Assembly (NCBI GenBank): GCA_035299085.1
Contig: DATGXG010000064.1
Location: 1-64,000, forward strand
Direction: 5' to 3'
DNA length: 64,000 nucleotides
Source: Bacteroidales bacterium
GTDB taxonomy: Bacteria > Bacteroidota > Bacteroidia > Bacteroidales > UBA10428
The stretch's first letter is position 1. Each line of letters begins with the position of its first letter. The notes beneath the pieces were generated by a model. The model was not told the origin of the DNA, searched no databases, and saw only the letters and a list, made by a program, of their open reading frames with translations. Below are positions 26,458-35,963 of the stretch, piece by piece. Both the position numbers and the translations under genes were made by a program.

Positions 26458-28743
26458 ATGCCCAAAGTCAACAGAGAAGAAGCGCTGAATTATCATTCAT
26501 GCGGCCGGCCAGGCAAGGTGGAAGTGATCCCCACAAAACCATACAACACCCAGTATGATCTTTCGCTCGCCTATACCCCGGGAGTAGCGGAACCATGCCT
26601 CGAGATCCAGAAAAATCCTGAAGATGCCTACATCTACACATCAAAATGCAACCTGGTGGCTGTGATTTCAAACGGTACGGCGGTGCTGGGACTGGGAGAC
26701 ATAGGTACTCTCGCAGGAAAGCCTGTTATGGAAGGAAAAGGACTTCTCTTCAAGGTTTTTGCCGATGTGGATGTTTTCGATATTGAAGTTGATGAAAAAG
26801 ATGTCGAAAAGCTCATCGATCATATAAGGGCTATCTCACCCACTTTTGGAGGTATTAACCTGGAAGACATCAAAGCACCCGAATGCTTCGAAGTGGAAGA
26901 ACGGCTCAAAAAAATGCTTGACATACCTGTATTTCATGACGATCAACACGGGACAGCCATTATATCGGCGGCCGGTTTGCTGAATTCACTCGAAATCACA
27001 GGAAAGAAAATCAGCGAAATTAAGGTTGTCATTAACGGTGCCGGTGCATCTGCCATATCGTGCGGCAGGCTTTACAAAAAGCTGGGTGTAAAACCTGAAA
27101 ACTTTCTGATGCTCGACAGCAAAGGTGTTGTTTCGAAAAAGCGGACCGACTTAAATAAATACAAACAGGAATTCGCCCAGGACGTTGAAATTACAACACT
27201 GGCCGAAGCAGTACAGGGCGCAGATATGTTCCTTGGATTGTCTACAGGCAATGTACTTTCAAAGGAGATGCTTAAAACAATGGCTCCGAATCCTGTTGTT
27301 TTCGCCATGGCAAATCCCAATCCCGAAATTACCTATGAAGATGCCGTTGATGCGCGCAAGGACGTGATCATCGCCACCGGAAGAAGCGATTACCCTAACC
27401 AGGTGAATAATGTACTGGGGTTCCCGTTCATCTTCAGAGGTGCCCTGGATGTGAGAGCACGCACAATCAATGAAGAAATGAAACTGGCTGCCGTATACGC
27501 ACTGGCTTCACTGGCCAAGGAAGCGGTTCCTGAACAGGTAAATGCCGCCTATAAGGTATCAAACCTTTCTTTTGGCCGCGATTACATTATTCCCAAACCG
27601 CTCGATCCGCGCCTGATAACCCGTGTGGCACCTGCAGTGGCAAAGGCTGCGATGGAAACCGGGGTTGCGCGAACTGTCATAACCGACTGGAAAGCTTATG
27701 AAATACAGCTCATGAAAAGAATGGGTCTGTATGATAAACTGGTTGATGATATCCGGAACCGGGCAGCACAAAATCCCAAAACTATTGCTTTTGCCGATGC
27801 CAACAACGTGAAGGTGCTGAAAGCAGTGCAGATTGTTCTACATGAAAAAATAGCAAGTCCCATTCTCCTTGGTAATGAGGAACAGATCCTCAAAGTGGCT
27901 GCAGAAAATCACATTGACCTTACCGGCACACAAATAATCGATGTTCATAGCGACAAGGAAGAAGGCAGGAGAAAGCGATATGCCCAGGGCCTATATTCTA
28001 AACGACAGCGTAAAGGAATGACCTATGAAGAAGCTCTCGAAAAAATACATGATCAGAATTACTTCGGAGTCATGATGGTTGAATGCGGCGAAGCCGACGG
28101 TTTCCTCGCCGGTTTCACTACCCGGTATGCAAACACCATAAGGCCTGCCCTGCAGGTGCTGGGCACCAATAACAGCCTGCATCACCTGTCAGGAATGTAT
28201 ATCGTGATTACGAAAAAAGGACCGTTCTTCTTTGCCGACACAACGGTAAACATTAACCCGACATCAAGAATGCTGGCCAACACCACCCTGCTTACAGCCA
28301 ATGAAGTACGCAAATTCAATATGGTTCCCCGCATTGCCATGCTTTCTTATTCGAACTTCGGGTCAAACCGGGCTCAGAGTCCTGATACTGTCCGTGAAGC
28401 AGTAGAAATACTGCATCGCGATTACCCTGATCTTATTGTCGACGGTGAAATGCAGGCCAATTATGCATTCAATAAAAAACTGAGGCAGGAAAAATTCGCA
28501 TTCAGCAAACTGGCTGATATGGATGTGAACACTGTTATTTTCCCTGATCTGAATTCGGGAAATATAGCGTATAAGATGATGCAGGAACTGGGGAGTGCCG
28601 AAGTGATAGGCCCGATAGTAACAGGTTTAAGAAAGCCCGTCCAGGTACTCCAAATGGCCAGTTCAGTGAGGGAAATCGTTAACATGGCTGCTATCACTGT
28701 TATTGATGCACAAACATACAGGGACGAGATTATCAAACTTTAG
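26458..28743 (+). CDS. maeB: NADP-dependent malic enzyme, MaeB type with phosphotransacetylase-like domain
   Basis: A 761-residue oxidative decarboxylase converting malate to pyruvate with NAD(P)H formation. The malic enzyme part (about 1-425) includes LAYTPGVAEPC, GLGDIGTLAGKPVMEGK and the conserved FHDDQHGTA. The C-terminal part (about 430-761) is a phosphotransacetylase-like domain thought to be regulatory in this class (GEADGFLAGFTTRYANTIRPA). Length and domain order are normal for MaeB. The leader before the ATG is A/C-rich (ACTAAACCCCTAAATAGC). Confidence 0.95.
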   Translation: MPKVNREEALNYHSCGRPGKVEVIPTKPYNTQYDLSLAYTPGVAEPCLEIQKNPEDAYIYTSKCNLVAVISNGTAVLGLGDIGTLAGKPVMEGKGLLFKVFADVDVFDIEVDEKDVEKLIDHIRAISPTFGGINLEDIKAPECFEVEERLKKMLDIPVFHDDQHGTAIISAAGLLNSLEITGKKISEIKVVINGAGASAISCGRLYKKLGVKPENFLMLDSKGVVSKKRTDLNKYKQEFAQDVEITTLAEAVQGADMFLGLSTGNVLSKEMLKTMAPNPVVFAMANPNPEITYEDAVDARKDVIIATGRSDYPNQVNNVLGFPFIFRGALDVRARTINEEMKLAAVYALASLAKEAVPEQVNAAYKVSNLSFGRDYIIPKPLDPRLITRVAPAVAKAAMETGVARTVITDWKAYEIQLMKRMGLYDKLVDDIRNRAAQNPKTIAFADANNVKVLKAVQIVLHEKIASPILLGNEEQILKVAAENHIDLTGTQIIDVHSDKEEGRRKRYAQGLYSKRQRKGMTYEEALEKIHDQNYFGVMMVECGEADGFLAGFTTRYANTIRPALQVLGTNNSLHHLSGMYIVITKKGPFFFADTTVNINPTSRMLANTTLLTANEVRKFNMVPRIAMLSYSNFGSNRAQSPDTVREAVEILHRDYPDLIVDGEMQANYAFNKKLRQEKFAFSKLADMDVNTVIFPDLNSGNIAYKMMQELGSAEVIGPIVTGLRKPVQVLQMASSVREIVNMAAITVIDAQTYRDEIIKL

Positions 28744-28796
28744 GTGTTTTTGTAATATTCATTCAGTATATTCGTCATAACTGAAAACACCTTGTC

Positions 28797-29276
28797 ATGT
28801 ACAGAATCATCCTTTTTGTTTTCGTGCTTCTTCCTGCTGTCACTTTTGCACAGAGCAAGAGCGTTAACCGTTTCCGGTCGGATTTCAAGGAAAATTCAAA
28901 CCTGTTCTTCTATTCGAGTACACTTAAAATGCTCAATTCGGATAATAATCCCGAATTTGCCGGTATTCTGGACGGCATTGAAGAGATCAGGGTCCTGAAC
29001 TATACAAAATCGGCCCAAAAGTTTGATAATAACGATATCACCTCACTTAAAAACGGCCTTCAAAAGGAGAACTACAATACGATCATGATGATCAATGAAA
29101 AAGGAAATACGGTGAATGTTTATGGTCGCGACAAAAATGGCCGGATGGCCGGGCTTGTTGCTATCGTTGAAAATACCGAATCACTTGTTGTAATTGACCT
29201 GATTGGTTCGGTTGATATAAAAAAATTTATGGAGCTAAAAAACAAGCTTGAAGATAATTCGGTGAAACAGCTCTGA
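28797..29276 (+). CDS. DUF4252-like secreted protein
   Basis: A 159-residue protein with a signal peptide (MYRIILFVFVLLPAVTFAQ) and a small alpha/beta domain containing EEIRVLNYTKSAQKF and VVIDLIGSVDIKKFMEL, resembling the DUF4252 family of Bacteroidota. Function is unknown. It is 22 nt upstream of an ABC transporter ATPase gene and probably co-transcribed with it. Confidence 0.6.
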   Translation: MYRIILFVFVLLPAVTFAQSKSVNRFRSDFKENSNLFFYSSTLKMLNSDNNPEFAGILDGIEEIRVLNYTKSAQKFDNNDITSLKNGLQKENYNTIMMINEKGNTVNVYGRDKNGRMAGLVAIVENTESLVVIDLIGSVDIKKFMELKNKLEDNSVKQL

Positions 29277-29298
29277 TTATCCATTAAATAGTAAACCA

Positions 29299-30192
29299 TT
29301 GAATCCTGTTGTAACTACAGTCGACTTAACCAAGCACTACGGGAGAATCAAGGCTGTTGAGAAACTCTCATGCAGCATACCCGAAAAAAGTGTTTTCGGT
29401 ATTCTTGGTCCGAACGGCAGCGGTAAAACCACCACGCTGGGCATGCTTCTGGATGTAATCAATCCCACATCGGGAACCTACAGCTGGTTCGGCAATCCTC
29501 CGGATAAAAAGAATCTTCAAAAGATCGGGTCAATCCTTGAAACACCGTCGTTTTATCCTTACCTGACAGCAGTGGATAACCTCAAAATAATCGCGGGGAT
29601 TAAAAACTGCGGTTACCAAAACATTGAGGAAGTACTGAAAATGACAGGCATTTATGATCGAAGGTTTTCATCATTCCGTACCTTTTCGCTGGGTATGAAA
29701 CAAAGGCTTGCACTGGCTGCTGCATTGCTTGCCGATCCCAGGGTGCTTATCCTGGATGAGCCCACAAACGGCCTTGATCCGAAAGGGATTGCCGAAATGA
29801 GGGAGCTCATCAAAACAATTGCGGGACAGGGAAAAACAATCATCCTGGCCAGCCACCTGCTCGACGAAGTGCAAAAAGTGTGTTCGCATTTCGCCGTGTT
29901 GAATAAGGGTGTATTAATCTATTCGGGACTTGTGAACGAAACCCGGCAGGAACTGAGCCTTGAAATTGCAGCTGAAAATAATTCCGCCCTTGCAGCGGTT
30001 CTGTCAGGTTTTCCGCACCCGATAAAAATTGAAGAAAGGGGTGAAAACATCCTTGTGAACATCGGCGGAAATGTGAGTGTAAGCGAGTTAAGCCGGTTCA
30101 TTTTTGAGAAGGGTGTTGTGATAACCCACCTGGTCGCCCAGAAAAAATCACTTGAAGATCAATTTCTTGAAATAGTAAACCAACAGGCATGA
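29299..30192 (+). CDS. ABC transporter ATP-binding protein
   Basis: A 297-residue ATPase with Walker A GPNGSGKTT (about residues 36-44), the ABC signature FSLGMKQRL, Walker B VLILDEPTNGLDP and the switch histidine in ASHLLDE. The long C-terminal extension is typical of drug, bacitracin or lantibiotic-type exporters (CcmA/BcrA-like). The frame opens with TTG at 29299; no ATG lies upstream in frame, and family similarity begins within the first residues. The 3' end overlaps the permease gene by 4 nt (ATGA). Confidence 0.9.
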   Translation: MNPVVTTVDLTKHYGRIKAVEKLSCSIPEKSVFGILGPNGSGKTTTLGMLLDVINPTSGTYSWFGNPPDKKNLQKIGSILETPSFYPYLTAVDNLKIIAGIKNCGYQNIEEVLKMTGIYDRRFSSFRTFSLGMKQRLALAAALLADPRVLILDEPTNGLDPKGIAEMRELIKTIAGQGKTIILASHLLDEVQKVCSHFAVLNKGVLIYSGLVNETRQELSLEIAAENNSALAAVLSGFPHPIKIEERGENILVNIGGNVSVSELSRFIFEKGVVITHLVAQKKSLEDQFLEIVNQQA

Positions 30193-30992
30193 ACAGAATT
30201 TTTAAGATCGAACTGATCAAGATCCGCTCCAACGCATCTTTTTGGGTACTGGCCAGTTTGCACATCGGTATTATCATGCTTGTTGTGCTGAGCGGAAAAG
30301 TGTTTCTGAAAACATTGAATATTGACGGGCAGTCGATCACCAACCTGATGAACACCTCGTCAATTCCAATTTACCAGTTCCCCGATGTATGGCATAATAT
30401 CACCTATGTGGCAGGTTACCTCAAATTTATCCTGGCTATTTACGTGATTATTTCAATAACAAGCGAAATCGGTTATGACACTCTCAGGCTGAATATTATG
30501 AATGGCCTGAGTCGTGGCGAATTCATAGCTTCCAAAATGTTTCTTGTAATGCTCCTTTCATTTTTTTCGACAGTGTTCTTATTTATTGCCGGACTGGCAC
30601 TGGGTTTAACAAGCACGCCAAATCTTGAATTACACTATATAATCAAGTATTCAGGGTTCATTCCCGCGTATTTTCTGCTTCTTACAGCTTACCTGATCTT
30701 CGCCATGCTCATAGGATTGCTGATTAAAAGGACAGGGCTGGCCATGGGACTGATGTTCCTGTATACAATCATTATTGAACCGGTTATTGTTCTGAATATT
30801 GATACCGTATGGATTAAGGGGCTATTCCCGTTAAAAGCAATTAATAACCTCATCCATATGCCATTCGGAAAATACCTGCTGCGCGAAGTACAGGATTATG
30901 TGGCTATGAAAGATATAGTGATCGTGGTTGCATATATGGGCGTATTCCTGTATTGTATATTCCTTTTGCTCCGAAAACGCGATTTAAAATAA
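30189..30992 (+). CDS. ABC transporter permease (ABC-2 type)
   Basis: A 267-residue membrane protein with about six hydrophobic segments, for example FWVLASLHIGIIMLVVLSG, FILAIYVIISITSEIG, MFLVMLLSFFSTVFLFIAG and IVIVVAYMGVFLYCIFLLL. The order and length fit ABC-2 permeases that pair with BcrA-like ATPases. Translationally coupled to the ATPase by the ATGA overlap. It overlaps the convergent glycosyltransferase gene by 9 nt. Substrate unknown. Confidence 0.85.
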   Translation: MNRIFKIELIKIRSNASFWVLASLHIGIIMLVVLSGKVFLKTLNIDGQSITNLMNTSSIPIYQFPDVWHNITYVAGYLKFILAIYVIISITSEIGYDTLRLNIMNGLSRGEFIASKMFLVMLLSFFSTVFLFIAGLALGLTSTPNLELHYIIKYSGFIPAYFLLLTAYLIFAMLIGLLIKRTGLAMGLMFLYTIIIEPVIVLNIDTVWIKGLFPLKAINNLIHMPFGKYLLREVQDYVAMKDIVIVVAYMGVFLYCIFLLLRKRDLK

Positions 30993-32084
30993 CGCTTTCC
31001 GGTATATCTGAATAAGTTTCGGCGCTTCGTTTTCCCAACAGAGATCCTGCGCGGCTTGTTTCAAATTCTCTTTCCAGGTAATACGGGCCTGGTCATCATT
31101 GAGCATCCTGCTTATTATGCCGGCCAGTTCATGAGGATCACGGGTTGAGGTGACCTGTCCCGCCCCGTAAGTTTTTATTACAGCTGCCATTTCCGGAAGG
31201 TCAGAAACAAGAACCGGAATACCCGACTGGATGTAATCGAACAGTTTATTGGGAAGTGCATAATAATAATTCAATCCCAGGTTCTCTTCAAGGGAAACGC
31301 CCAAATCACTTGCCCTGGTGTAAACCAATAAATCCTCCGGTTTAATTCTTCCGGTGAATTTCACTTTCTCCTCCAGGTGCAGAGAAGCGGCGAGACTGTG
31401 CAACTCATTTTCAGCGTAACCCGAGCCGGCTATAATGACTCCGGTATCATTAATCCATTGCATTGCCCTGATCAGCAATTCAATTCCCCGGCCCATATTG
31501 AGTGCGCCCTGGTAAATGATCTGCTTCTGGAAAACTCTACCCGGGCTGGCAGGCGCATTATCATTCAGACGATATGGCATGTTGCGGATCACTTCCATAT
31601 TGATCCCGTATTTGGTTGAATAATGAAGAGCTATAGAAGGACTTACCGTGTAACTGTATTTCACACGGGGAAGAAAAAGCCTCTCCAGTCGCTCCCAGAT
31701 TTTCCTTGTAATGTTTCTGCCAACCAATTCGGGTAATTCTGTAAACAGTTCGTGACTGTCGTAAATAAGAACTTCTCGTTTCAGTTTTGAAGCAATGAAA
31801 GCAGCCGGGAGTGTATCCAGATCATTGGATACAATTGCAGCGGCATTTGTGAAAAGCAGGTAAAAAAACAACCGGGTATTAAATTCCATGTAAAAGAGCG
31901 GACCCTTTTTGAAGATAAGGTTAAACCTGCGGGCCTTATAGATATTACCTGAAACCGGCAGACTGCCGGGTCGCCTAATCCCTGCAATCACAATTTCAGA
32001 TGGCAGGGATGCAAGTGTTGCAGCTATCCGGTTAATCCGCTGATCGGTTACAATATCATTTGTTACGCACAGGATGATTTTCAT
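30984..32084 (-). CDS. Glycosyltransferase family 4-like protein
   Basis: A 366-residue GT-B fold enzyme. The N-terminal domain begins MKIILCVTNDIVTDQRINR, and the C-terminal nucleotide-sugar domain includes IIYQGALNMGRGIELLI, VIIAGSGYAE and SLEENLGLNYYYALPNKLFDYIQSGIPVLVSDLPE, the region that holds the donor-binding glutamate in GT4. Monocistronic, between the convergent ABC permease and the divergent murB. Acceptor and sugar cannot be told. Confidence 0.85.
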   Translation of the reverse strand: MKIILCVTNDIVTDQRINRIAATLASLPSEIVIAGIRRPGSLPVSGNIYKARRFNLIFKKGPLFYMEFNTRLFFYLLFTNAAAIVSNDLDTLPAAFIASKLKREVLIYDSHELFTELPELVGRNITRKIWERLERLFLPRVKYSYTVSPSIALHYSTKYGINMEVIRNMPYRLNDNAPASPGRVFQKQIIYQGALNMGRGIELLIRAMQWINDTGVIIAGSGYAENELHSLAASLHLEEKVKFTGRIKPEDLLVYTRASDLGVSLEENLGLNYYYALPNKLFDYIQSGIPVLVSDLPEMAAVIKTYGAGQVTSTRDPHELAGIISRMLNDDQARITWKENLKQAAQDLCWENEAPKLIQIYRKALF

Positions 32085-32128
32085 CCGCTTGTTTTTTGAT
32101 CCACTAATTTAGAGAATCTTTGTAACCA

Positions 32129-32163
32129 TTTGTTCCATTCTCACCCGTGAGGTCGTATATTTG
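32129..32163 (+). promoter_or_regulatory. murB promoter
   Basis: TTTG at 32129-32132 and TATATTTG at 32156-32163 with a 23-nt gap, matching the Bacteroidota consensus. It overlaps a TTG at 32161 that would otherwise open the frame, so the ATG at 32182 is the likely start, 18 nt from the -7 box. Confidence 0.6.
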
Positions 32164-32181
32164 TGCTCACAATTTAATTTC

Positions 32182-33195
32182 ATGGGCATTGTAAATGAAA
32201 ATGTCAGTTTGCAAACCTGCAATACATTCGGTATTCAGGCGAATGCCCGGTACTTTACTGAACCGTCAGACACCGGTGAGATAACTGAAATTCTGCAATC
32301 ATCATTAATTAAGAAAAATCCTTTGCTGATCCTGGGTGGTGGCAGCAACATACTCTTTACCCGCGATTTTGAAGGCGTAGTCATGCGCCCTGCTATCAAG
32401 GGGATCGAAAAGATAAAAGAAAACGATAAGGACGTAATCATACGTGCAGGTGCAGGTGAGAACTGGGATTCCTTTGTTGCTTATTGTGTACAGAACGAAT
32501 GGTCCGGAATTGAAAACCTTTCATGGATACCCGGGACTGTCGGGGCCAGCCCGGTTCAGAATATAGGCGCCTATGGCGCGGAAATCATGGATTATATCGA
32601 CGCCGTAGAGGGATACTATATTCAGAATTCAAAAAAGTTCAGATTATCCGGAGGTGAATGTCATTTTTCATACCGTAACAGTATCTTCAAGAATGAACTG
32701 AAAAACAAGGTTGTCATCACTCATGTGAATTACAGGTTGAATAAGATAGCTGAGTTCAATACAAGTTACCCTGACCTGGCAAGGGAAATGGATGATTTTG
32801 ATGAGACTTCCATTCAGAATATAAGACAGGCTGTAATCAATATCCGGAAAGCCAAACTTCCGGATCCGGCTGAGACGGGTAATGCCGGGAGTTTCTTTAA
32901 AAATCCAGTAGCTACGTCCTCGCAGGCCGCAAATTTGAAAAATCATTACCCGACGATTCCTCTCTACCCCATGGAAAATGGCACTGTTAAAGTTTCAGCT
33001 GCCTGGCTTATTGAGCAAAGCGGATGGAAAGGCCGGAACTGCGGAAAGGCCGGAACCCATAAACGACAACCGCTCATTCTTATAAACCTGGGTGGAGCTA
33101 CGGGACAGGACATTCTGGAATGTGCCACCCGTATCCAAAAAGCAGTTAAAAGCCATTTTGGAATTGGGTTGGAGATGGAGGTGAATGTGGTTTAG
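32182..33195 (+). CDS. murB: UDP-N-acetylmuramate dehydrogenase MurB
   Basis: FAD enzyme reducing UDP-N-acetylglucosamine enolpyruvate to UDP-N-acetylmuramate in peptidoglycan synthesis. The 337 residues from ATG 32182 begin MGIVNENVSLQTCNTFGI, matching the family start. The FAD-binding LILGGGSNILFT, the PGTVGASPVQNIGAYG loop and the catalytic-serine segment TGNAGSFFKNP (type I MurB) are present. The frame is open to TTG at 32161, but that codon lies in the promoter. Confidence 0.95.
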   Translation: MGIVNENVSLQTCNTFGIQANARYFTEPSDTGEITEILQSSLIKKNPLLILGGGSNILFTRDFEGVVMRPAIKGIEKIKENDKDVIIRAGAGENWDSFVAYCVQNEWSGIENLSWIPGTVGASPVQNIGAYGAEIMDYIDAVEGYYIQNSKKFRLSGGECHFSYRNSIFKNELKNKVVITHVNYRLNKIAEFNTSYPDLAREMDDFDETSIQNIRQAVINIRKAKLPDPAETGNAGSFFKNPVATSSQAANLKNHYPTIPLYPMENGTVKVSAAWLIEQSGWKGRNCGKAGTHKRQPLILINLGGATGQDILECATRIQKAVKSHFGIGLEMEVNVV

Positions 33196-33300
33196 AGGCT
33201 TAGGCTATTAGGCTGTTAGGCTATCACCAGTCACCTGTTACCAGTCACCAGTCACCAGTCACCAGTCACCAGTTACCAGTCACCAGTTACCAGTCACTAA
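33196..33300. repeat. Short tandem repeats between convergent murB and nuclease genes
   Basis: TTAGGCTA/TTAGGCTG units (about 33202-33222) are followed by CACCAGT/TACCAGT units (about 33224-33296). The last part continues into the nuclease gene, whose final residues (VVISDW, stop at 33287) are encoded by repeat sequence. The same CACCAGT/ACTAATC words form the leader of ychF (62020-62060). Confidence 0.75.
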
Positions 33301-34306
33301 TCACTACATACACTGGCAAATGATCCGAAAATCCGCCGTGATAGCGGAAACCGGAATAGGTACGGTAGGGTTTCATGCCTGTGTAGGTTTCGTCGGGCTC
33401 AAGAAGAAAAGATCCGTCGAAAATGTGATAGCTGTTTGACGTGATCCGACCTGAAAGCAGCAGGTTACCGGAAACCATGATCTGATCGAAAATGTTCCAG
33501 GTTCCCTGGAATTTAAGCGTGCCTTTCACCGGCCCTTTTTCAGGAATCCGGCTTAAATTATATAATCCTTTCGTGACCGGATGTTCAGGAGTTCCGGCAT
33601 TCAGTACCCTTACCAAACTCTCATCCGTTGGCTCATCATTGAAATCACCCATAATAACAATGTTTGACGCCGTATCATGATTAAAAAGCGAATCTGCTTT
33701 CTGTCTCAGCAGTGATGCGGCGGCAAACCGGCTTTTATCGGTTTCCAGCTGACCGGCTGAACGCGACGGCCAGTGATTGACAAACACATGAAAGGTATCA
33801 GATTGCGCAAGGAGACATGCATATAAAATTTCACGGCTTACCACAATGTTTGTATCGATCCTGAAATAGCGGCATTCAAGAACTTTAACAGTGGAAGGAT
33901 TATAAAGGAGTGCCACATCGATTCCCCTTTTATCGGGTGAATCCCGGTGAAGCCAGGAATAGCCGAACTTTGAAAGCGATGTTTTGGCTACCAGGTGATC
34001 CAGTACATAGTCATTTTCAATTTCACATAAACCAATGATATCCGGGGGATTCCATTCTCCAATGGCTATGAGAACCTTGCCCAGGTTGTTTTCCTTAGCT
34101 GTAAAGCGCTTGTAAGTCCAGTGCATGGCACCTGCCGGCGTAAAATCGTTATCATTTGCTTTGGGATCATCTGAAGGATCAAACAGGTTCTCAGTGTTGT
34201 AAAACACTATTTTTATTCCGGAAATTGTTTGTGCTGCTCCGCTGAAAGCCATTGAGAGCCATGCTGCAATGGCTATACTACACACTGACAGCCCGGCACG
34301 TGTCAT
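33287..34306 (-). CDS. Secreted endonuclease/exonuclease/phosphatase-family protein
   Basis: A 339-residue EEP-fold hydrolase with a signal peptide ending near FSGAAQT. Fold motifs are FYNTENLFDPSDD (Asn and Glu of the active site), IIGLCEIEND, VNHWPSRS, IVIMGDFNDEP (catalytic Asp/Asn) and SDHLPVYVV (final Asp-His). Likely a periplasmic or secreted phosphodiesterase or nuclease. It follows the beta-helix lipoprotein gene by 3 nt, so they form an operon. Its C-terminus lies in a repeat tract. Confidence 0.85.
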   Translation of the reverse strand: MTRAGLSVCSIAIAAWLSMAFSGAAQTISGIKIVFYNTENLFDPSDDPKANDNDFTPAGAMHWTYKRFTAKENNLGKVLIAIGEWNPPDIIGLCEIENDYVLDHLVAKTSLSKFGYSWLHRDSPDKRGIDVALLYNPSTVKVLECRYFRIDTNIVVSREILYACLLAQSDTFHVFVNHWPSRSAGQLETDKSRFAAASLLRQKADSLFNHDTASNIVIMGDFNDEPTDESLVRVLNAGTPEHPVTKGLYNLSRIPEKGPVKGTLKFQGTWNIFDQIMVSGNLLLSGRITSNSYHIFDGSFLLEPDETYTGMKPYRTYSGFRYHGGFSDHLPVYVVISDW

Positions 34307-34309
34307 GAC

Positions 34310-35812
34310 TCAGTCTTCTTTTCGTTCAAAAGCACCCAGGTCGGGACCTTCATCGTTGTTCCTGAGGTTCCCCTTAAAATCCTCTATTAGGAAAGGCCAT
34401 GCCTGCAGCAACTGCACATCACCCGAATCTTTTGCCGGAGAAAGGGTGTCCAGGCTGAAATCAAGATGATACCTGTCGGTGTCGTTCACGAAAAGAGGAT
34501 CTTTGTTGATAAACACTGAAGTGAATTTGGCTGCCGGGTAGTTTGAAATTGAATCTTCAACAGCCTTTAAAATACAGTGGTCGAAATGATAGGTGAAACC
34601 GGCCTCAGGAATAAATACAAACTGGAGCTCATGCGGATAATTACCCGTGACAATGCTGTTCATGAAATCGGCTTCTTCAAGGTCGCCCGCATACCTTACA
34701 TATTCATATTCGCCCGATGAGGGATTCAGTTCAGGATTGTTGAAAAAATTGGTCAGCACAACGGATGGAGAGTTGCGTGAAGCGCCCGGAACCCCGTTGT
34801 TATCAAATGTGCAATGCCAGAAACGGTAATTTCCGCCCCGGAGAAGGGCTACCAAAGGTCCCGCTGAATTGGCAAACACAGTATTGTAACAGGTAATGTC
34901 GGCACCGAAGGCATAAATACCGGCAAATGAAACATTCAGTATCGTGCTGTTTGAAATCGTCAGGTCAGGTACACTGTAATCGGTCGGATAGCCGATCTGT
35001 ATGCCCGCAGTGGGATTCATGATCAGCACATGGTTAAGCGTATTGTCGTGGCTTACAGGGTCAAAGTAGATCGTTCCCCATTGACCGGGAATGATATCAT
35101 AAAATTCTTCGGGCCTGTCATTCTGAAAAACAACCGGATTTTCGAAAGTCCCTTCGGCTTTGAGGCTGCCATATACCACCAGGCTTGCATTCCGGTGAAA
35201 ATAAATTTTACAGCCGGCATTGATTGTAAGGATTTCACCGGTATCCACCGCCAGGTAATCGTAAATCAGGTAAGGCTTATCGGCTTCCCAGGTCTGGCTT
35301 GCCGTGAATTTACGCTTTATCAGGTGCACATCCTGTCCGTATGCCAGCAGTTTGATGTGTTGAAGCTTCCCGTTTGTATTGAAAACAACCGAATCACGAA
35401 CCAGGATAGGATTATTTTGATTATTCGGGTCGACAGTGACTGCCACAAAAACAAATAAACTGTCATCAGGTGGTATTTTCACATTGCTTACCCTTGAAAG
35501 GGGTTCACCGTCGATATTCAACCTGAAAAATGAGGCGACACCTCCGGCTAACTCAATGTCACTGATCAGGAGAGGCCGGCTGCTGCGGTTATAAACCTTG
35601 AAATAAAGAGTGGCCGAGCCGATTGAGGTAAAAACGGTGTCGAATGTCACTGTGTCGGTTGAAAACGACGGCATGGCTTCAGGATCCGGATCAAGTTCCT
35701 CACGGTTGCAGGAAATGGCAGCCATGACAAAAAGTATCGCCGGAACGAATGTAATCAGATGTTTCAGAATATGTAAACTCCAGATTTTGGAATTGCCTTG
35801 AAGATCAATCAC
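34310..35812 (-). CDS. Beta-helix lipoprotein, function unknown
   Basis: A 500-residue predicted lipoprotein (lipobox VMAAISCNREE, Cys near 35). The start is GTG at 35812, as no in-frame ATG is available before the signal segment. The middle shows right-handed beta-helix style strands (GTIYFDPVSHDNTLNHVLI, ILNVSFAGIYAFGADI). The end SPAKDSGDV to FKGNLRNNDEGPDLGAFE is the terminal phrase of many choice-of-anchor or pectate-lyase-like Bacteroidota proteins. No catalytic motif is recognised. Coupled to the downstream nuclease gene. Confidence 0.7.
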   Translation of the reverse strand: MIDLQGNSKIWSLHILKHLITFVPAILFVMAAISCNREELDPDPEAMPSFSTDTVTFDTVFTSIGSATLYFKVYNRSSRPLLISDIELAGGVASFFRLNIDGEPLSRVSNVKIPPDDSLFVFVAVTVDPNNQNNPILVRDSVVFNTNGKLQHIKLLAYGQDVHLIKRKFTASQTWEADKPYLIYDYLAVDTGEILTINAGCKIYFHRNASLVVYGSLKAEGTFENPVVFQNDRPEEFYDIIPGQWGTIYFDPVSHDNTLNHVLIMNPTAGIQIGYPTDYSVPDLTISNSTILNVSFAGIYAFGADITCYNTVFANSAGPLVALLRGGNYRFWHCTFDNNGVPGASRNSPSVVLTNFFNNPELNPSSGEYEYVRYAGDLEEADFMNSIVTGNYPHELQFVFIPEAGFTYHFDHCILKAVEDSISNYPAAKFTSVFINKDPLFVNDTDRYHLDFSLDTLSPAKDSGDVQLLQAWPFLIEDFKGNLRNNDEGPDLGAFERKED

Positions 35813-35877
35813 GGAATGTGTTTAAATGATTGGTTAAAAAGTTATTCTTAATTTCAAAAATCTCTTTATTTTTATAG

Positions 35878-35885
35878 CAAAAATA
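35878..35885 (-). promoter_or_regulatory. Candidate -7 element for the lipoprotein/nuclease operon
   Basis: Minus-strand TATTTTTG matches TAnnTTTG, 66 nt before the GTG start at 35812. No convincing -33 box. Confidence 0.35.
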
Positions 35886-35963
35886 ATTGAATATTGGAAA
35901 GTATTCATAAATGTTTGGTTTTCGGTTTTCTTAATTGCACCTGTTTGGCAGGTTAACTTTCTA

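Noticed and set aside
28742..28792. AGGTGTTTT/AAAACACCT as a terminator after the malic enzyme gene
   Set aside because: The arms are about 33 nt apart with no T-run after the hairpin, too weak to call.
32161..32181. TTG start at 32161 for murB
   Set aside because: It overlaps the -7 box TATATTTG, and family similarity starts at ATG 32182.
35954..35961. TAACTTTC as a promoter for the GNAT gene
   Set aside because: It deviates from consensus and lies only 2 nt before the first ATG, so it could serve only a nearly leaderless transcript from the second ATG.
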